From Xylogone sp. PMI_703 (lineage: Eukaryota; Ascomycota; Leotiomycetes): a stretch of DNA of 64,000 bases. The notes under the pieces were generated by a model that saw only the letters and a list, made by a program, of their open reading frames with translations, did no database searches and was not told the origin of the DNA. The translations under genes and the position numbers were made by a program. The stretch is taken from the NCBI GenBank assembly GCA_021399445.1, contig JAJTUQ010000008.1, positions 434,001-498,000 on the forward strand. The letters are read 5' to 3'. Shown here piece by piece: positions 44,201 through 54,961 of this stretch. Positions within the stretch are counted from its first letter, which is position 1, and the number at the start of each line of letters is the position of its first letter.

Positions 44201-45041
44201 GTTGTTGGACGTTGCCCGCTAGTGGTTTGTCTTGCAGTTTCTCCTTGACTCTCTCTCTTATCTTATTCCACGGTGCTTCCTTCATTAACAGTCTCTCTGT
44301 TTGTGTTACTTCTGGGGTTTCCATGTCTATAATTGTCTCTATAGCACGGTGATCTGACCCGTGTTCAGTATCGTGGATGTCACACTTAACCATATTTCTG
44401 GTTATCTCGCTGGATGCCAGTACTAAATCAATTGTAAACGCTTAGTCCCCTTGTTGCCATATTCTAATTCCTCTCGGTAATAGGCTTTATAAGCCGTGTT
44501 CATTCATTAGTGTAATGATCGGGTTGACCTCTCTTTGTCTTGCTAGTGCTATGTTGTCACCTCACTATAGTTGATTGTGCCTGTTAAAGTCCTTTATGAC
44601 TATTGTCTTCACTACTTCACCGGCTTTTTCCCGTGCTACCTGAATCGCTTTCTGTATCTCTTTGATTCCCTTGTCTAACGCTTCTTTGTTTGTTAGCTCT
44701 ATATATACTGTTATAATCAGGACCTTACAGGTTTGTAGTTGGATGATTACTGTTATAATGTCTGGTGATTTTGTTGGGATTTGTTCTAGGTCAATATCAC
44801 TTTTAACTTACAGTATACTGCGGATTTTTTATCTCCCTTCGTTCTGCTTTACAGGTATCAGTTTAGTCTAATTCTTGTAGCTGTTGGGTATAGTGATGAG
44901 TTATCCTTTAGTTTCTCATACGTGTAGTTCTAGTACTGTTATTACCTTAAAACTCAATAAGCGCTTGTCATTCATAAGGCTATGCTAGACTGCTTTCTGT
45001 TTCCGCACGTTCAGTTGTAGCATTTTTAGTGTCTTATTCAT
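41239..45041 (-). pseudogene. LINE copy 2 ORF2, decayed
   Basis: Shows the copy 1 domain order. Endonuclease fragments lie at 44393-44094, followed by the reverse transcriptase at 43562-42924 (LPRQWRNAKIIPLKKPGKGD, GLPQGSPLSLILF, FVDDYLAW). Thumb and RNase H-like parts lie at 42866-41876, and the C-terminal CACGQAKETTEHFLFRC at 41550-41450. Numerous stops. From about 45041 to 44400 nearly every Trp codon has become TAG/TAA-like and GG has become AG/AA, whereas 43562-42198 is well preserved. A 28-bp duplication at 42204-42259 breaks another frame. Copy 2 supplies the Trp codon that is a stop in copy 1. Confidence 0.85.
42204..42259. repeat. 28-bp tandem duplication
   Basis: Two exact copies of a 28-base unit starting ACTTCCTCTGGGTCTG, back to back within the LINE copy 2 ORF2. 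Copy 1 has a single unit at this place, so it arose in this copy. Confidence 0.85.
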
Positions 45042-45092
45042 ATCATGGCGGGTGGAGAATGCGGCAGGTTAGGCTGTACGATTCGTGTGGGC

Positions 45093-46453
45093 CTAAGCAT
45101 AATACACACTTGAATATTTGAGATTGGCACACTTTCCACACTTCTGTGGCTTCTTACAGCTAAAGGCTTTATGACCCAACTCTTGACAGTTATAGCATTG
45201 CTCTACTTTGTCTCTTCGTTCGAAGGGTCGGGTATATGCCGACTCCCCTGCTACATGGAAATAGTTCTCCCGTAGAAGTTTGTCAGCCTCCTCTCGCTTT
45301 GTTACATATACTACCATCGAGCCATATGTTTCCTTACATCTCTCCTGCTTAGCCATGCAATCTTCGCAATGTTGACACCGTTCTCCCTCCCTAGCTCTTC
45401 CGCTATATTGAGTACTAGACTGCCATCGTCGTTGATTATTGCTGCGCGGTTTGTGTTGTCTACCTTTACCGGGTAGAATTGGTCTCAGAGTACTCGTAGT
45501 CCTCTGATCCCTGAGCTTTCTACTGCCTCTTTCACCTTCCCGAGTTCCGCTTCGTCTCTACGGGCGATCTTGATTCTTCTCTCATTTCTAGCGTCTCGAA
45601 TCACTGCCGCACATCTCCAGTTGTCCTGGTCTATCGCTTTTCAGACTCCTTCTTCAATAACCTTTCTCATGAACCCTGGTTGTATCTTCGGTTGGTCTTC
45701 CTCGTTAACCTGTGTAGTATCGACTATACAGTGTGCCGGTTCTGCCCTGACAATCCTTGGGCCTGCGTTGTTTGGTTGGCTTGCTGATGATGAGGGATTT
45801 ACTGACCGTAGCAGCGCTGCTGAGTATGACGGCGTTGAGAGGCCGGTGGTTGGAGTTGTTCCTCCTCGTACGCTGGCGCTTAAGTTAGAGGACATCTCTA
45901 GTAATTGGGTGTTCGTTTCCGCCAGCTGCATTTTCGTTTCTGTAAGTTGGTTGTTGGTCCCTGCCAATTGTGTTTTCGTCTCTGTGATTTGGTGGTTGGT
46001 TTCCGCTAGTTGTGTTTTCGTTTCTGTGAGTTGGTTGTTGGTCTCTGCCAGTTGCTCTCTAGTTTCCACTAGCTGTCCGCTGATACCGCTCATTTGTGCC
46101 TTGGCTTCCTCCAGTTGCCCTTTTAGTTCTCCAATCTCCAGTTTCAGAGCTTTATTCAACTTGTATATCTCCTTCATTGTTTCCATCACTGTTTCCATCG
46201 CCTGGGTCTCCTTGTCCTTCCTGGTTGTTGGTGTTGTGGCGTCTCCTACCGTGATAGCTGGGGCCGGTGTTGCTGTATTTGCTACCACTATTGTTTTGGG
46301 TGGTCGGCCTCGCCCTTGCTTTACTGTCCCGTTCAGGGCATTCTGAAAGAATTCTCCATCCTCTAGCTCTTCGTTCTCCCTATTCTCCCTAACTTTCGAC
46401 GTCGCCCTTAGTTCTCTCCTCGGTCTTCCTCCTAGACCGCCCTCTACCTCCAT
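45093..46453 (-). pseudogene. LINE copy 2 ORF1, decayed, longer coiled coil
   Basis: ATG at 46453 (MEVEGGLGGRPRREL). Open to 45641, then broken; the last part (45356-45093) keeps CYNCQELGHKAFSC and CGKCAN. The coiled coil is longer than in copy 1: the TNNQLTETKTQLAE unit (14 residues, 42 bp) occurs three to four times (46060-45900), against once or twice in copy 1. The third knuckle and the overlap with ORF2 are lost. Confidence 0.8.
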
Positions 46454-46527
46454 CGCGTTCTCCGGAACCCTCGACGCTCGGGCGCGTGGCGGCGGAGCTT
46501 AAATCCTGTAGGTTTTAACAGATTGAT

Positions 46528-47510
46528 ATCCTTTGGGCTCGCTCAGAATCAGGGTTTTCGAATGATCGACTTGGAATCAAATACCTTGAACACTTTAATA
46601 AATTCACATTCAAAAGCAAAAACGGCCAATATCGCCTTCTTATTTTTGATGGTCATGGATCTCACTTGACACAAGACTTTATTGACTTTTGCTGGCAACA
46701 CCGAATTCGCCCTTTCCAACTTCCACCACACCTTACACATCTTCTTCAACCTTTAGATGTTGGAGTATTTCAAGGTTTAAAACATCATTTCAAAAAGGCT
46801 GTACGAGAGGATGTATTTATGGGTGCAACTGACGTCTCAAGACAGACTTCTTTCGTTATTTTCAACGCTTTTGGGATTGTACATTTAAATGCCATATAAT
46901 CCAATCTGCTTTCAGGAAAACAGGATTGATTCCATTGAATCCTGAGATTGTTCTAAAGAAAGTCAAATTATATCAAGGCAAACAGACAATTGAATCTGAT
47001 ATATCGTCAGACACATCTGAGGATGCATTTGAAGATATATTTGATATTTCTAATCCTAGCACACCACCACAAAATACATGGGCTTTACTTTACGTACATG
47101 GAAGAGTGGAAGGGAATATGTTCGAACACGTACAATTGAATCAATCAATGGAATTGAAATTACACCTTCTGTTGTACGTGTTCAAGATAAATTAGGTAAA
47201 GCAGCTGAACCTCAATGTTACGAGGTGCACTTTCAACTCAACGATTATTTGACCTTAGTCTTGCAGCTGAGAGACGTAAAATCCGGCCAGATGGTAATAA
47301 GATTGTACAGAAATATGGTGAGATATATGGACGTCAAGCATTACGTGCAAATTGAAGATGATAGAGAGGAAGAAGCTAGGGTAGTCAATATGAGGGAAGC
47401 CCGGCTTGCGCGACCATGGCGTATGAAATATAAGGTAACAGTGTCTGACCTTGATAAATGTGGTATATTTATAAGGCAAAGATTCCATGTAGAGTAGTAG
47501 AGACTGTAAT
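46528..47510 (+). pseudogene. pogo-type DDE transposase, 5'-truncated, frameshifted
   Basis: From 46528 the frame reads WARSESGFSNDRLGIKYLEH, RLLIFDGHGSHLTQDFIDFC (a catalytic Asp in FDGHGSH), PFQLPPHLTHLLQPLDVGVF and FKKAVREDVF. After a frame break near 46890 it continues in other frames with FRKTGLIPLNPEIVLKKVK and the linker region to about 47510. It belongs to a different pogo subfamily from 531-1399 (PFQLPPH rather than CMPPHSSH). Lacks the N-terminal DNA-binding part. Non-functional. Confidence 0.78.
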
Positions 47511-47589
47511 AATTGCGTGGGGAAGAATGGCTAGAATTTCAATTGAGTGGTATGAAATTGGAGGCAAAATTTGCGTATTGCTGTTTTTT

Positions 47590-48008
47590 GCGTAACGTAG
47601 ATCCCAGCGCACCGAAATTTACCGCAAAATTGAACGAAAAATGCGTCTTTGAAAATTTTACAAAAATATATAATTTTGACTCCAACCTCCAAAAATACAT
47701 CTACATACTTAATTACATATAAAATATTCAATCTCAAACTTTTCAGTTCATATTTGAATTACATAATCAAGAATTTGTCAATATTGCCTTTAAAATAAGG
47801 CCAAATTGAGGTTACGACTTAATAAATATATGAACTTATAATTAACATAAGACTAGAATTTGTAAGTTAATAAGTATAATTAAAATCTTGTTAAATATAA
47901 AACAATGTGGTTGTTGAATTTACGAGGAGGTAGGTTTGTTCGATTTTGCGGTGAATTTCGGTGCGCTGGTAGACCAGGTGCGCCGGTGCGCTGGGATCTA
48001 CGTTATGC
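47590..48008. mobile_element. MITE-like element with long terminal inverted repeats
   Basis: Left end GCGTAACGTAGATCCCAGCG (47590 on) and right end (47986-48008) are near-perfect complements over 23 bp. Complementarity resumes in CGAAATTTACCGCAAAATTG (left) after a 20-odd-base extra CGCACC-type duplication on the right. The interior is AT-rich and non-coding. Length about 419 bp. Resembles the element at 59613-59969. Confidence 0.7.
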
Positions 48009-48200
48009 CTTTCTGCTGCATATTACTGGTGGATCCCCCCGAGGCAGCTGCTGCCGGAAGAGGAGATACCGATTTTTTTTGTCCCGCCATACAAATATTT
48101 TTGATCCGGTATAACGAGACTCTACTGTAGTACTGTATATTTCGCATAGAGGTGGTAGTATTACGGGTCGAAACGGGCCTCTGATATCTTTTTCCAACTT

Positions 48201-50823
48201 ATGTCCATTCTGATTCCTTACGATCGTCTAATGCCTTCTCCTAGAAAGATATGTTACGCACATAAACACGGGTCTGTGATGACTAGCGGATTGCCCAAGG
48301 TTGCAATGGCATCACCAACTTGCTGGTCATCAAGAAAGTCAATTCTCGTAGCTATAATTTTGCTCGCAATCACTGCAGCTGTGTCTTATCTTACTCTGGT
48401 CTCGGCGTACCCTGCTCTGGTCTTTTCGTACCCCGGCCCGGTCTCTGCTGCTGAGTCTTTCCATGTAAAGAATACCACGCAGCCTACTCAATTCCCTGGC
48501 GTTAATTTTTCCCATGGAAAGAACGCTTGTGACAAGATCGCAAACGCCTACGCAGAATGGACCATTGATGGAGGCGAGTTACTGACCGTCCGGGACAAGG
48601 TTGTCTTTCCTATTTATGTGACACTAACGAGACATCATGGAAACCGGGCGACTTCATCGGCATTCCAGGCCAGATTGCCTATGACTGCCTTCGTTCAATG
48701 CCGTTTTATCCCGATTTAGCGACCCAGTTTATTGATGAATGTATGGGATACTTGCAGTTCCATTCTACCATCGAAATGCTCCGAGGTATGCTCGGATGGC
48801 CTGATACTGCGTGCACCAGTTAACGTGTCTAGATCCACAGGTTAACTGGGAGCCGCAACCTATTGATCTCATCGGTGGCCTGGAAACAATCCGTCAAAAA
48901 GCTACCTCCAACGTCTATACAAGTCAGTACGACTTTGACCGAGAAGTGACGGATCTAATTTCTAGCGTTAATGATGGGCATTTGAGAATTGGGCTATGCT
49001 CAAATGAGGTCATGCACTTCGAACATGGAGTACCTTTGTTGTCTATCTCGGATGATGGTTTGCTGCTTCCAGAGATATATACATTGTGTAAGTTGGTTGG
49101 AAATATGCAATCGTGTTGAAATATTTTCAAGAACAATGCTGAATCGGAGTAGCGGATATTGAATTAAAACTCAGCGGGATGGAGAACATCTCTCCTGTCG
49201 TACAATAAACGGCATTGCGGCGGCACAGTATCTTCAACGTAGTACAGCCGCATAAGCTTGGCATTCCAGATCCTGATGCTCGGTGCGTCATAACACATCT
49301 ACATGTAGCAGATAGGACTATTGTCAAGACGTGACTGATTATTCTGCTAGCTACAATAACCTATTTCCCTCCGCAACTGCTGCACTCTTTGGAAGACATA
49401 CAAGCGGCTCCCGGACCACACAGATGGGTTTATGGCCCGGCACTGCAAGCTATATCCTGCATTTTGCCAATAGTACAGAGCTTGTTGTCAATGTAACAGC
49501 TACTTGGCCTTCTGCTAATGGTGGGATGACTTACACTGATGGGGAGCTTCTCTTCAATGCCACCTGCACTGGCAGCAAACATGCCAATTTATCGCTGCAC
49601 CCTAACTCTTTCTACTCCTTACAGACATACAAGTATCCATCTGGCGGTTCCGCTGCCTATCCGGAGCCAGTTCTTCGCCACCCAAATGATCTCATCAGAG
49701 GCTATTATTTAGACCGCCGGGAAAGTCAAGATGTTGCCATTCTCCAGTTGCCTACCTTTGAAACGCTGGGCATTTCTGCTCTTTACGCACAGGCCGTCGT
49801 AAAGTTTGTGAAACAGGCCGTCGGTGATGGGAAGACAAGAATGCTTATAGATCTGTCCAACAATAATGGCGGAGATATTATACAGGGATTTAACCTCTTT
49901 CGGGTCTTTTTCCTGGAGAGGAAATCTTCTCTGCAACGCGTTTTCGTTCTATCGAGCTCATGGATCTAATGGGTCAGGTATATTCGAAGGCCGTCTGTTC
50001 TACCGGTGCTGGACAAGGTCCCCCGATTGATAGCCGGAATGCAGTCACCCCAGATCAGAAAGGCAAATTATTTCGTGGAAAAGCCTTTTCGGTCCTTTTG
50101 AAGTCTCGAAGGCTAATAAGGCTAATATGTCTAGTGCATATGCTCACTACAACTTCAGCCAAGTATCTTCCGAAGACGAACCAATTAGTGGCTATGGTGA
50201 TGTTACTGTGATGTATCACTAGATCCATTCACTCAACCATTCAAAGCAGTAAATATAGTCATTGTACGTGCCTTTCCGAGCATCCGACTTTTCAAAGGAG
50301 GTTTCTAATCATTTTATCATCGCATAATAAGATAACTGATGGTTTTTGCGCATCCACCTGCGCCCTCTTCGTGGACCGTATGGTGAGCCAAGGAGTAAAG
50401 ACCATTGTCTTCGGAGGACGTCCAATTTACAGTCCAATGCAGGCAATAGGCGGAGTAAAAGGTGGGCAGGCCTGGCGGTTGTCTCTCATTAGTCGATACA
50501 TTTATGACGCCTATGAACTTGCTATAAATGCATCTAGGGCTGGGTCTCCGGGGTCTCCGTTGCTCAGTCCAGAGCAGCTTGTACGGTTCAAAACAATCGC
50601 GCCACCCAAACTGGAGAATTTTTCAATCAAGTTTAACGCCAATGACTACTCCAGCATCAACTTTCGCAACGCCTACCGCAAAGATGACGGCGATATTCCG
50701 TTTCAGTTATCCTTCAAAGCTGCAGATTGCCGTCGCTTCTTTACAGCAGAGAATTACATTAAGCCGGCAACTATGTGGTCCGTTGCAGTGAATGCGATGT
50801 TTAATAATGGATCGTGCACTTAG
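48201..50823 (+). pseudogene. S41-family (CPAF-like) peptidase, decayed
   Basis: Starts MSILIPYDRL at 48201 with a membrane anchor (ILVAIILLAITAAVSYLTL). Fungal S41 blocks follow in order: ACDKIANAYAEW, PGQIAYDCLRSMPF, PIDLIGGLETIRQK, VNDGHLRIGL, VRGYYLD-like LIRGYYLDRR, DVAILQLPTFE, LIDLSNNNGGDIIQGFNLFR, DGFCASTCALFVDRM (the Ser of the catalytic region) and GGRPIYSPMQAIGGVKGG. Clear introns at 48786-48832, 49283-49350 and 50264-50331. Frame breaks without good splice sites occur near 48630, 49205-49250, 49915 and 50085, so at least four lesions. Probably secreted or membrane-bound when functional. Confidence 0.8.
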
Positions 50824-51384
50824 AGCTCTGATACTGATAAATTTTACCCCAAAACCGCAAATCAGCGTCTATGTTCTTCATACTTTAAATATTATAGTAT
50901 ACTGTATAAAAGGCAACAATTTCGAGGTTCCTACTTCACCTTTCGAGATTAAATAGCGGATAATTCGACCGGTTATTTGATTCAAGGCTCTAGGACCCTG
51001 TCCAGATCCAAGTAATCACAGAGTCGCAACTAAACACTTTTACGAAGCACTTTTCTCCAAGCCTTATAGTTGTAACTAGACAACTACACTCATGTTGAAT
51101 GCCACGAGTTGGCTACTTTGTACACCCAAAATCATTCCGCTGCGCACCGATTTCTCTGACACCCGCACTGCCTACCTTTCCTCCTGTGCGCAGCTAGATA
51201 GCTAGACAAGAACACATTCAATACAGATCACCTCCCTTTCGTGTGTCTTCCCCTACAATAAATGTCGGATTTCGAAGCATATGGCTTAGAAATTTGCCTG
51301 AGGGAGATTTATCGACTGAAGGGACAACAGCTATTGGGCCTTGGCCGTAAAACTACTGATGACCTGGGCGATGGGCTTATTCGG
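50824..51384. other. Intergenic, with a short open frame at its end
   Basis: An ATG at 51262 opens 41 codons (MSDFEAYGLEICLREIYRLK...) and reaches TGA at 51385-51387, which is the first base triplet of the probable LTR. It may be a first exon cut by the LTR insertion; no family recognised. Confidence 0.3.
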
Positions 51385-51731
51385 TGATTTGCCTCTAATT
51401 CCTAAGAGGGTAAAGGGTGATAAGGATAAGGATAGAGAGGTTGAATAGATGTAGTTGATTAAGGTGTAATAATATAGTAGAGGTCAGTGATCGGAATGGT
51501 CTGGTCTGACTTGGTCTTGGTCTGGTCTGAGGATATCTCAAGACCGTAGTCGTCTAGACCGGTCTTACTGGTCTTACTGGTCTCGCTATAAATAGGGCGT
51601 GTAGAGGTGGTGGGTGGCTGAATCTTAGACTAATACAGTTAGAACTGTGACGGGTTGACCCCGATTATAGGTCTCGAGGCTAAGGCCTCATCGATTCGTA
51701 CGAACGTAGCGGTCACTGTAGTCGGCAATCA
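51385..51731. mobile_element. Probable solo LTR, 347 bp
   Basis: Starts TGATTTGCC and ends GGCAATCA, short inverted ends of the TG..CA type. Inside are clustered GGTCT motifs (51497-51585) followed by CTATAAATAGGG at about 51587, like an LTR enhancer and TATA box. No internal retrotransposon genes are adjacent. The flanks agree in only three bases (CGG), so the target duplication is weak. Confidence 0.5.
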
Positions 51732-52272
51732 CGGGGTGCGGGTAATTCCCTGCTTTAATGTGAGAGTAATCGCCATGTATTCATGCACCTTCCTACAGAG
51801 GTAATAAGACAAAAATTGAGCTCGAAACTCATCGTGCACTGACGTTGTGGAAGTTCCCAACGCCATACTTTCGGACCCCTCCCCCAACTCCCGATATCCA
51901 AGTGACTGCAAATCAAGAATCATTCCGTTGTCAGTATCTCATACCCTGCTAACGGTGATTAATCAGATTATTAATTAATTCGATCGGAGAATCATACAGA
52001 CACAATGGGAGTCAAAATGCATGACACAAACGAATACACCGCCAAATCGCACCTTCACAACTTTTAACTTTAGTCACGTTTTTCTCTACACTACAACATG
52101 CCATGCGAGAACAACGAAAGGCAAGGTTCTCTTGACCCTTGATGCCATTATAAGAGACACGTCTCTTACCTCTATTAAGGACGTTATTTCCTGTATCTGC
52201 TAATAATAGTCATCGAACATGGGTACTGTAGCATTGTAAGGTATTATTTACGGCATAACCCTGTACATTATA
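51732..52272. other. Intergenic 3' flank of the Zn2Cys6 gene
   Basis: No gene recognised. The minus-strand frame 51729-51923 overlaps the LTR end and has no recognisable domain. Confidence 0.4.
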
Positions 52273-53531
52273 TCACTTATCCACTGGTAATCCTACAATA
52301 GACAGTGGCCAGTCAATGTGACGCAACCACTTATCGCTCAAGTTCCTTCGACACTGATCTAGGAGTCTGGCAGCATAGCCTTTCATATACCAAAACGAGT
52401 CAATCATCCGTAACATAACACAGTAATAAGCCATCACCACCAGAGCCTCAGGTTTCCTCTCACATATCAGTACAGGATATCTCGGAGGGACTTGGGCCGC
52501 CCAGGAGTAGGCGAGAGTCCTAGCGGAAATAGTCTGATTCGGAGTGGCAGCCATGGCGAGCAGTCGACGGAGACAGTTGAGAGCTTCGCAACATGTGTAC
52601 GTATCTTCATCGCCATTAGTGTACAATAATGGCAAAAGCCGGGCAAAACATGCGTCGTCGGGATTTTGGCTGAACTCCGGGCTCTCATTAAGACTCTTTT
52701 CAAGGCAGAAAGCCAAGGGACCAACAGAGAGCCACTTCAGAGCATAATCATATACCGAAAAGGCGCCTCGGAGTAGAGGGACAAACTCTGACATGACTCC
52801 AAGCCCCGAAGAGAAGACAAGACTTTCGGGTGCTTTGGCACTTCCGAATGTATATCCAGCGATAATATGACCGCAGGCAAATAGTGCATGGCAGTTATCC
52901 TCATTGATAGAAGTTAACGCTGAGCGAATGAGAGGGAGAGCAAGGCTCTGGTGATGTGCCGCGAATAGTAAGTACTGCTCCGACTCCGTAGGTCGCAGGT
53001 AAGCAATGTGAAGGGAAGATAGGGCCAGGATCGCATGCCTAAAGATATTGTACTAATTTAGAACCAGGACCTGCAGGGAGAAAGAAATCAACCTACATAA
53101 GATAGGTGTGTGTAATGGCAAGACGAGGGATGACTTCTCGCATTGCCCGTTGGAAGTCTTTATTCGGCGCAATAGAATCAGCAGTTAACACGGTCCAATG
53201 GTGTAAGAGTTCGAAGTCAGCGAAAGAGAATTTTGAATCATCGGCCGAACTAAGTCTACATTCCGGAGATTTGAAACCCAAGGACGGTACATTCGGCGTC
53301 ATTCTCAGATTGAGTGAACTTGAGAAGTTGCATGCTGAGGAGTACCTAACACAATTGCGGCAAGCTGGTCTTGATTCGTCACACTGCACGGTTTGTTAAA
53401 CCAAATACAAAGCAAGACAGAGCAGCAAAAACTAAAGAGAACAACTTATAACATCTTACTTTAATGTGACGTTTCTTGCACTGAATACAGCCAGTCTTGA
53501 CCTTACGATGTGAGATTATCTGGGAACGCAT
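52273..53531 (-). CDS. Zn2Cys6 transcription factor, three exons, 374 aa
   Basis: Exons (minus) 53531-53460, 53383-53097 and 53038-52273, total 1125 nt, no stop. Introns 53384-53459 (76 nt) and 53039-53096 (58 nt). ATG at 53531 gives MRSQIISHRKVKTGC. The zinc cluster is C15-x2-C18-x6-C25-x6-C32-x2-C35-x6-C42, and intron 1 splits it exactly before C25. The rest resembles the fungal TF domain of sterol-uptake-control (Upc2-like) regulators: FADFELLHHWTVLTAD, YLMHAILALSSLHIAYLRP, AHHQSLALPLI, NCHALFACGHII. Nuclear DNA-binding regulator; targets unknown. Divergent to the dehydrogenase at 53939, a layout often seen for a regulator and its target. Confidence 0.85.
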
Positions 53532-53938
53532 ATCGGACTGTTGAACAAGAGTCTGAACTGCGAGAAACTAGGTGCAAGATGTAAAGTGCGAGGCGCAGAC
53601 GCGTGTATAAAAGTGCGAGGTGCAGGTGCGAGGTGCAGGTGCGGGGTGCAACTACGTGTCTTGACTTCCCCACACAAGCCGAAAACCGCTCATATGAGAA
53701 GGGAGGCACTACAAACATGACAAACAGATTCTACTTTAAATATGTTGGCATGATGCTTATAAATCTGGCTTGGCATGATAGGTTGCTCTCGGAGCTTGCT
53801 GGTGAAAGCTGCATTCATTTAAGTTAGGCAGATGACTGTGAATATTTAAGAGACTGACCTCTGTCATTGAACTGCTAATCTTTCCTTTTGCCACACTGAC
53901 GAACTTCCTCTGCAATTGTGAAAGTCACGACAACAACT
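53532..53938. promoter_or_regulatory. Shared divergent promoter, 407 bp
   Basis: Lies between the start codons of the Zn2Cys6 gene (minus) and the dehydrogenase (plus). It contains three near-identical 12-13 bp tandem repeats of GTGCGAGGTGCAG (53613-53650) next to a TATAAAA at about 53606. The repeats are candidate binding sites for a local regulator; this is inference. Confidence 0.5.
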
Positions 53939-54961
53939 ATGCCGGGGAGAGTTTGGCTAAGTAGGTAAACCCGGCAGTGCTTTAGATCAGTTCGAATAAT
54001 GAAAACTTAGTTACTGGTTCTAGTGGGGGCTTGGGACGGGAGATGGTGGTTGCAGCTCTTGCCAATGGTGACTGCGTCTTCGCCACTTCACGAAATATTG
54101 GCCCACTATCTGATCTGGCCGAAGATTACACTCCCGACCGCGTTCGACTGTTTCCGCTGGACGTGACCTCCTCCGAGTCTATCCAAACAGCTTTCGAGAC
54201 CTGTGTAAATGACCTGGGTCGGATCGACATCGTCGTAAATAATGGGGCCGTTTCCATATGCGGCGAACTAGAGGGCGTGGACCTCAAAGATATAAGATCA
54301 CAGTACGAGGTGAATGTTTTTGGGGCAATAGCAGTCACCCAAAGGGCCATTGCCCATTTTCGTCGACAAGGTACAGGTGGAAAGATTATCCAGATGTCTT
54401 CACTTGCCTCTCTCGGTGCTTTTCCAGGAGTCAGTGTTTATGCATCAGCAAAGCATGCTTTGACTGGGTTAAGTGCAAGTGTTGCCAGCGAGCTTGACCC
54501 GGCTTGGAATATCAAGATTATCATTCTAGAAGCCGGTTCTATGAGAAGCTTAAATCCTGGCCCTTTGCCATCCATGGTATGGAGTCGACAAGTGGAAGGA
54601 TATGAGAACACTGTTGGACCACTTAGAGCGTTTATGACCCAGCCAAACGTTCGTTTTCCCTTTATAATGAAATAACACCTTTCCTTTCTGCTTCGTCAAA
54701 TAGGCGACGTAAATTTCGACATTACTGACTTGACTTTTTATATAGCTCTTTTCTCGACCGGACTCGCCTATTCTTGGAGATCCGACGCGCTTTGCAAAGA
54801 GAATAGTGGAGCTTTCGGAAATGGAGAACCCGCCATTAAGAGCTCCTTTCGGAAGTGATGCATTGGCTGCTTGGAAAGCATCTTCAGAAGTGATGGAGAA
54901 ATATGTTGCCGGACATCGCCAATTTATTCTTTCCACGGACTGGAACGCACCAACGAGGTGA
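53939..54961 (+). CDS. Short-chain dehydrogenase/reductase, three exons, 291 aa
   Basis: Exons 53939-53960, 54011-54648 and 54746-54961 (876 nt, no stop). The first 50-nt intron (GTAGGT..TTAG) restores MPGRVWLITGSSGGLG, the Rossmann TGxxxGxG loop. Further motifs: LDVTSS, IDIVVNNGA (NNAG variant), IIQMSSLAS and catalytic YASAK (YxxxK). The 97-nt third-exon intron uses a poor donor (GTTCGT) but gives LGDPTRFAKRIVE and a length normal for classical SDRs, so it is likely right. NAD(P)-dependent oxidoreductase, probably cytosolic; substrate unknown. Faces the Zn2Cys6 gene across 407 bp. Confidence 0.85.

Larger units (their letters stand above)
40931..46498 (-). mobile_element. Tad1-like LINE, copy 2, RIP-damaged, complete 3' tail
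   Basis: Inverted relative of copy 1. In its own sense it ends in a short CAT repeat (plus strand GATGATGATGATG at 40931-40943), the tail missing from copy 1. A possible 6-bp target duplication TTAAAT flanks it (40925-40930 and 46499-46504). ORF1 lies at 46453-45093 and ORF2 at 45041-41239, both broken. The 5' end near 46498 lies against a pogo remnant. Confidence 0.85.
46505..48130 (+). mobile_element. pogo-type transposon, 3' half, with a nested MITE
   Basis: Contains a DDE transposase remnant (46528-47510) and ends at 48130 in ATAACGAGACTCTACTGTA, the typical fungal pogo terminal repeat (complement TACAGTAGAGTCTCGTTAT). The 5' half is missing at the LINE copy 2 junction. A separate inverted-repeat element (47590-48008) sits in its 3' non-coding part. 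Confidence 0.7.
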
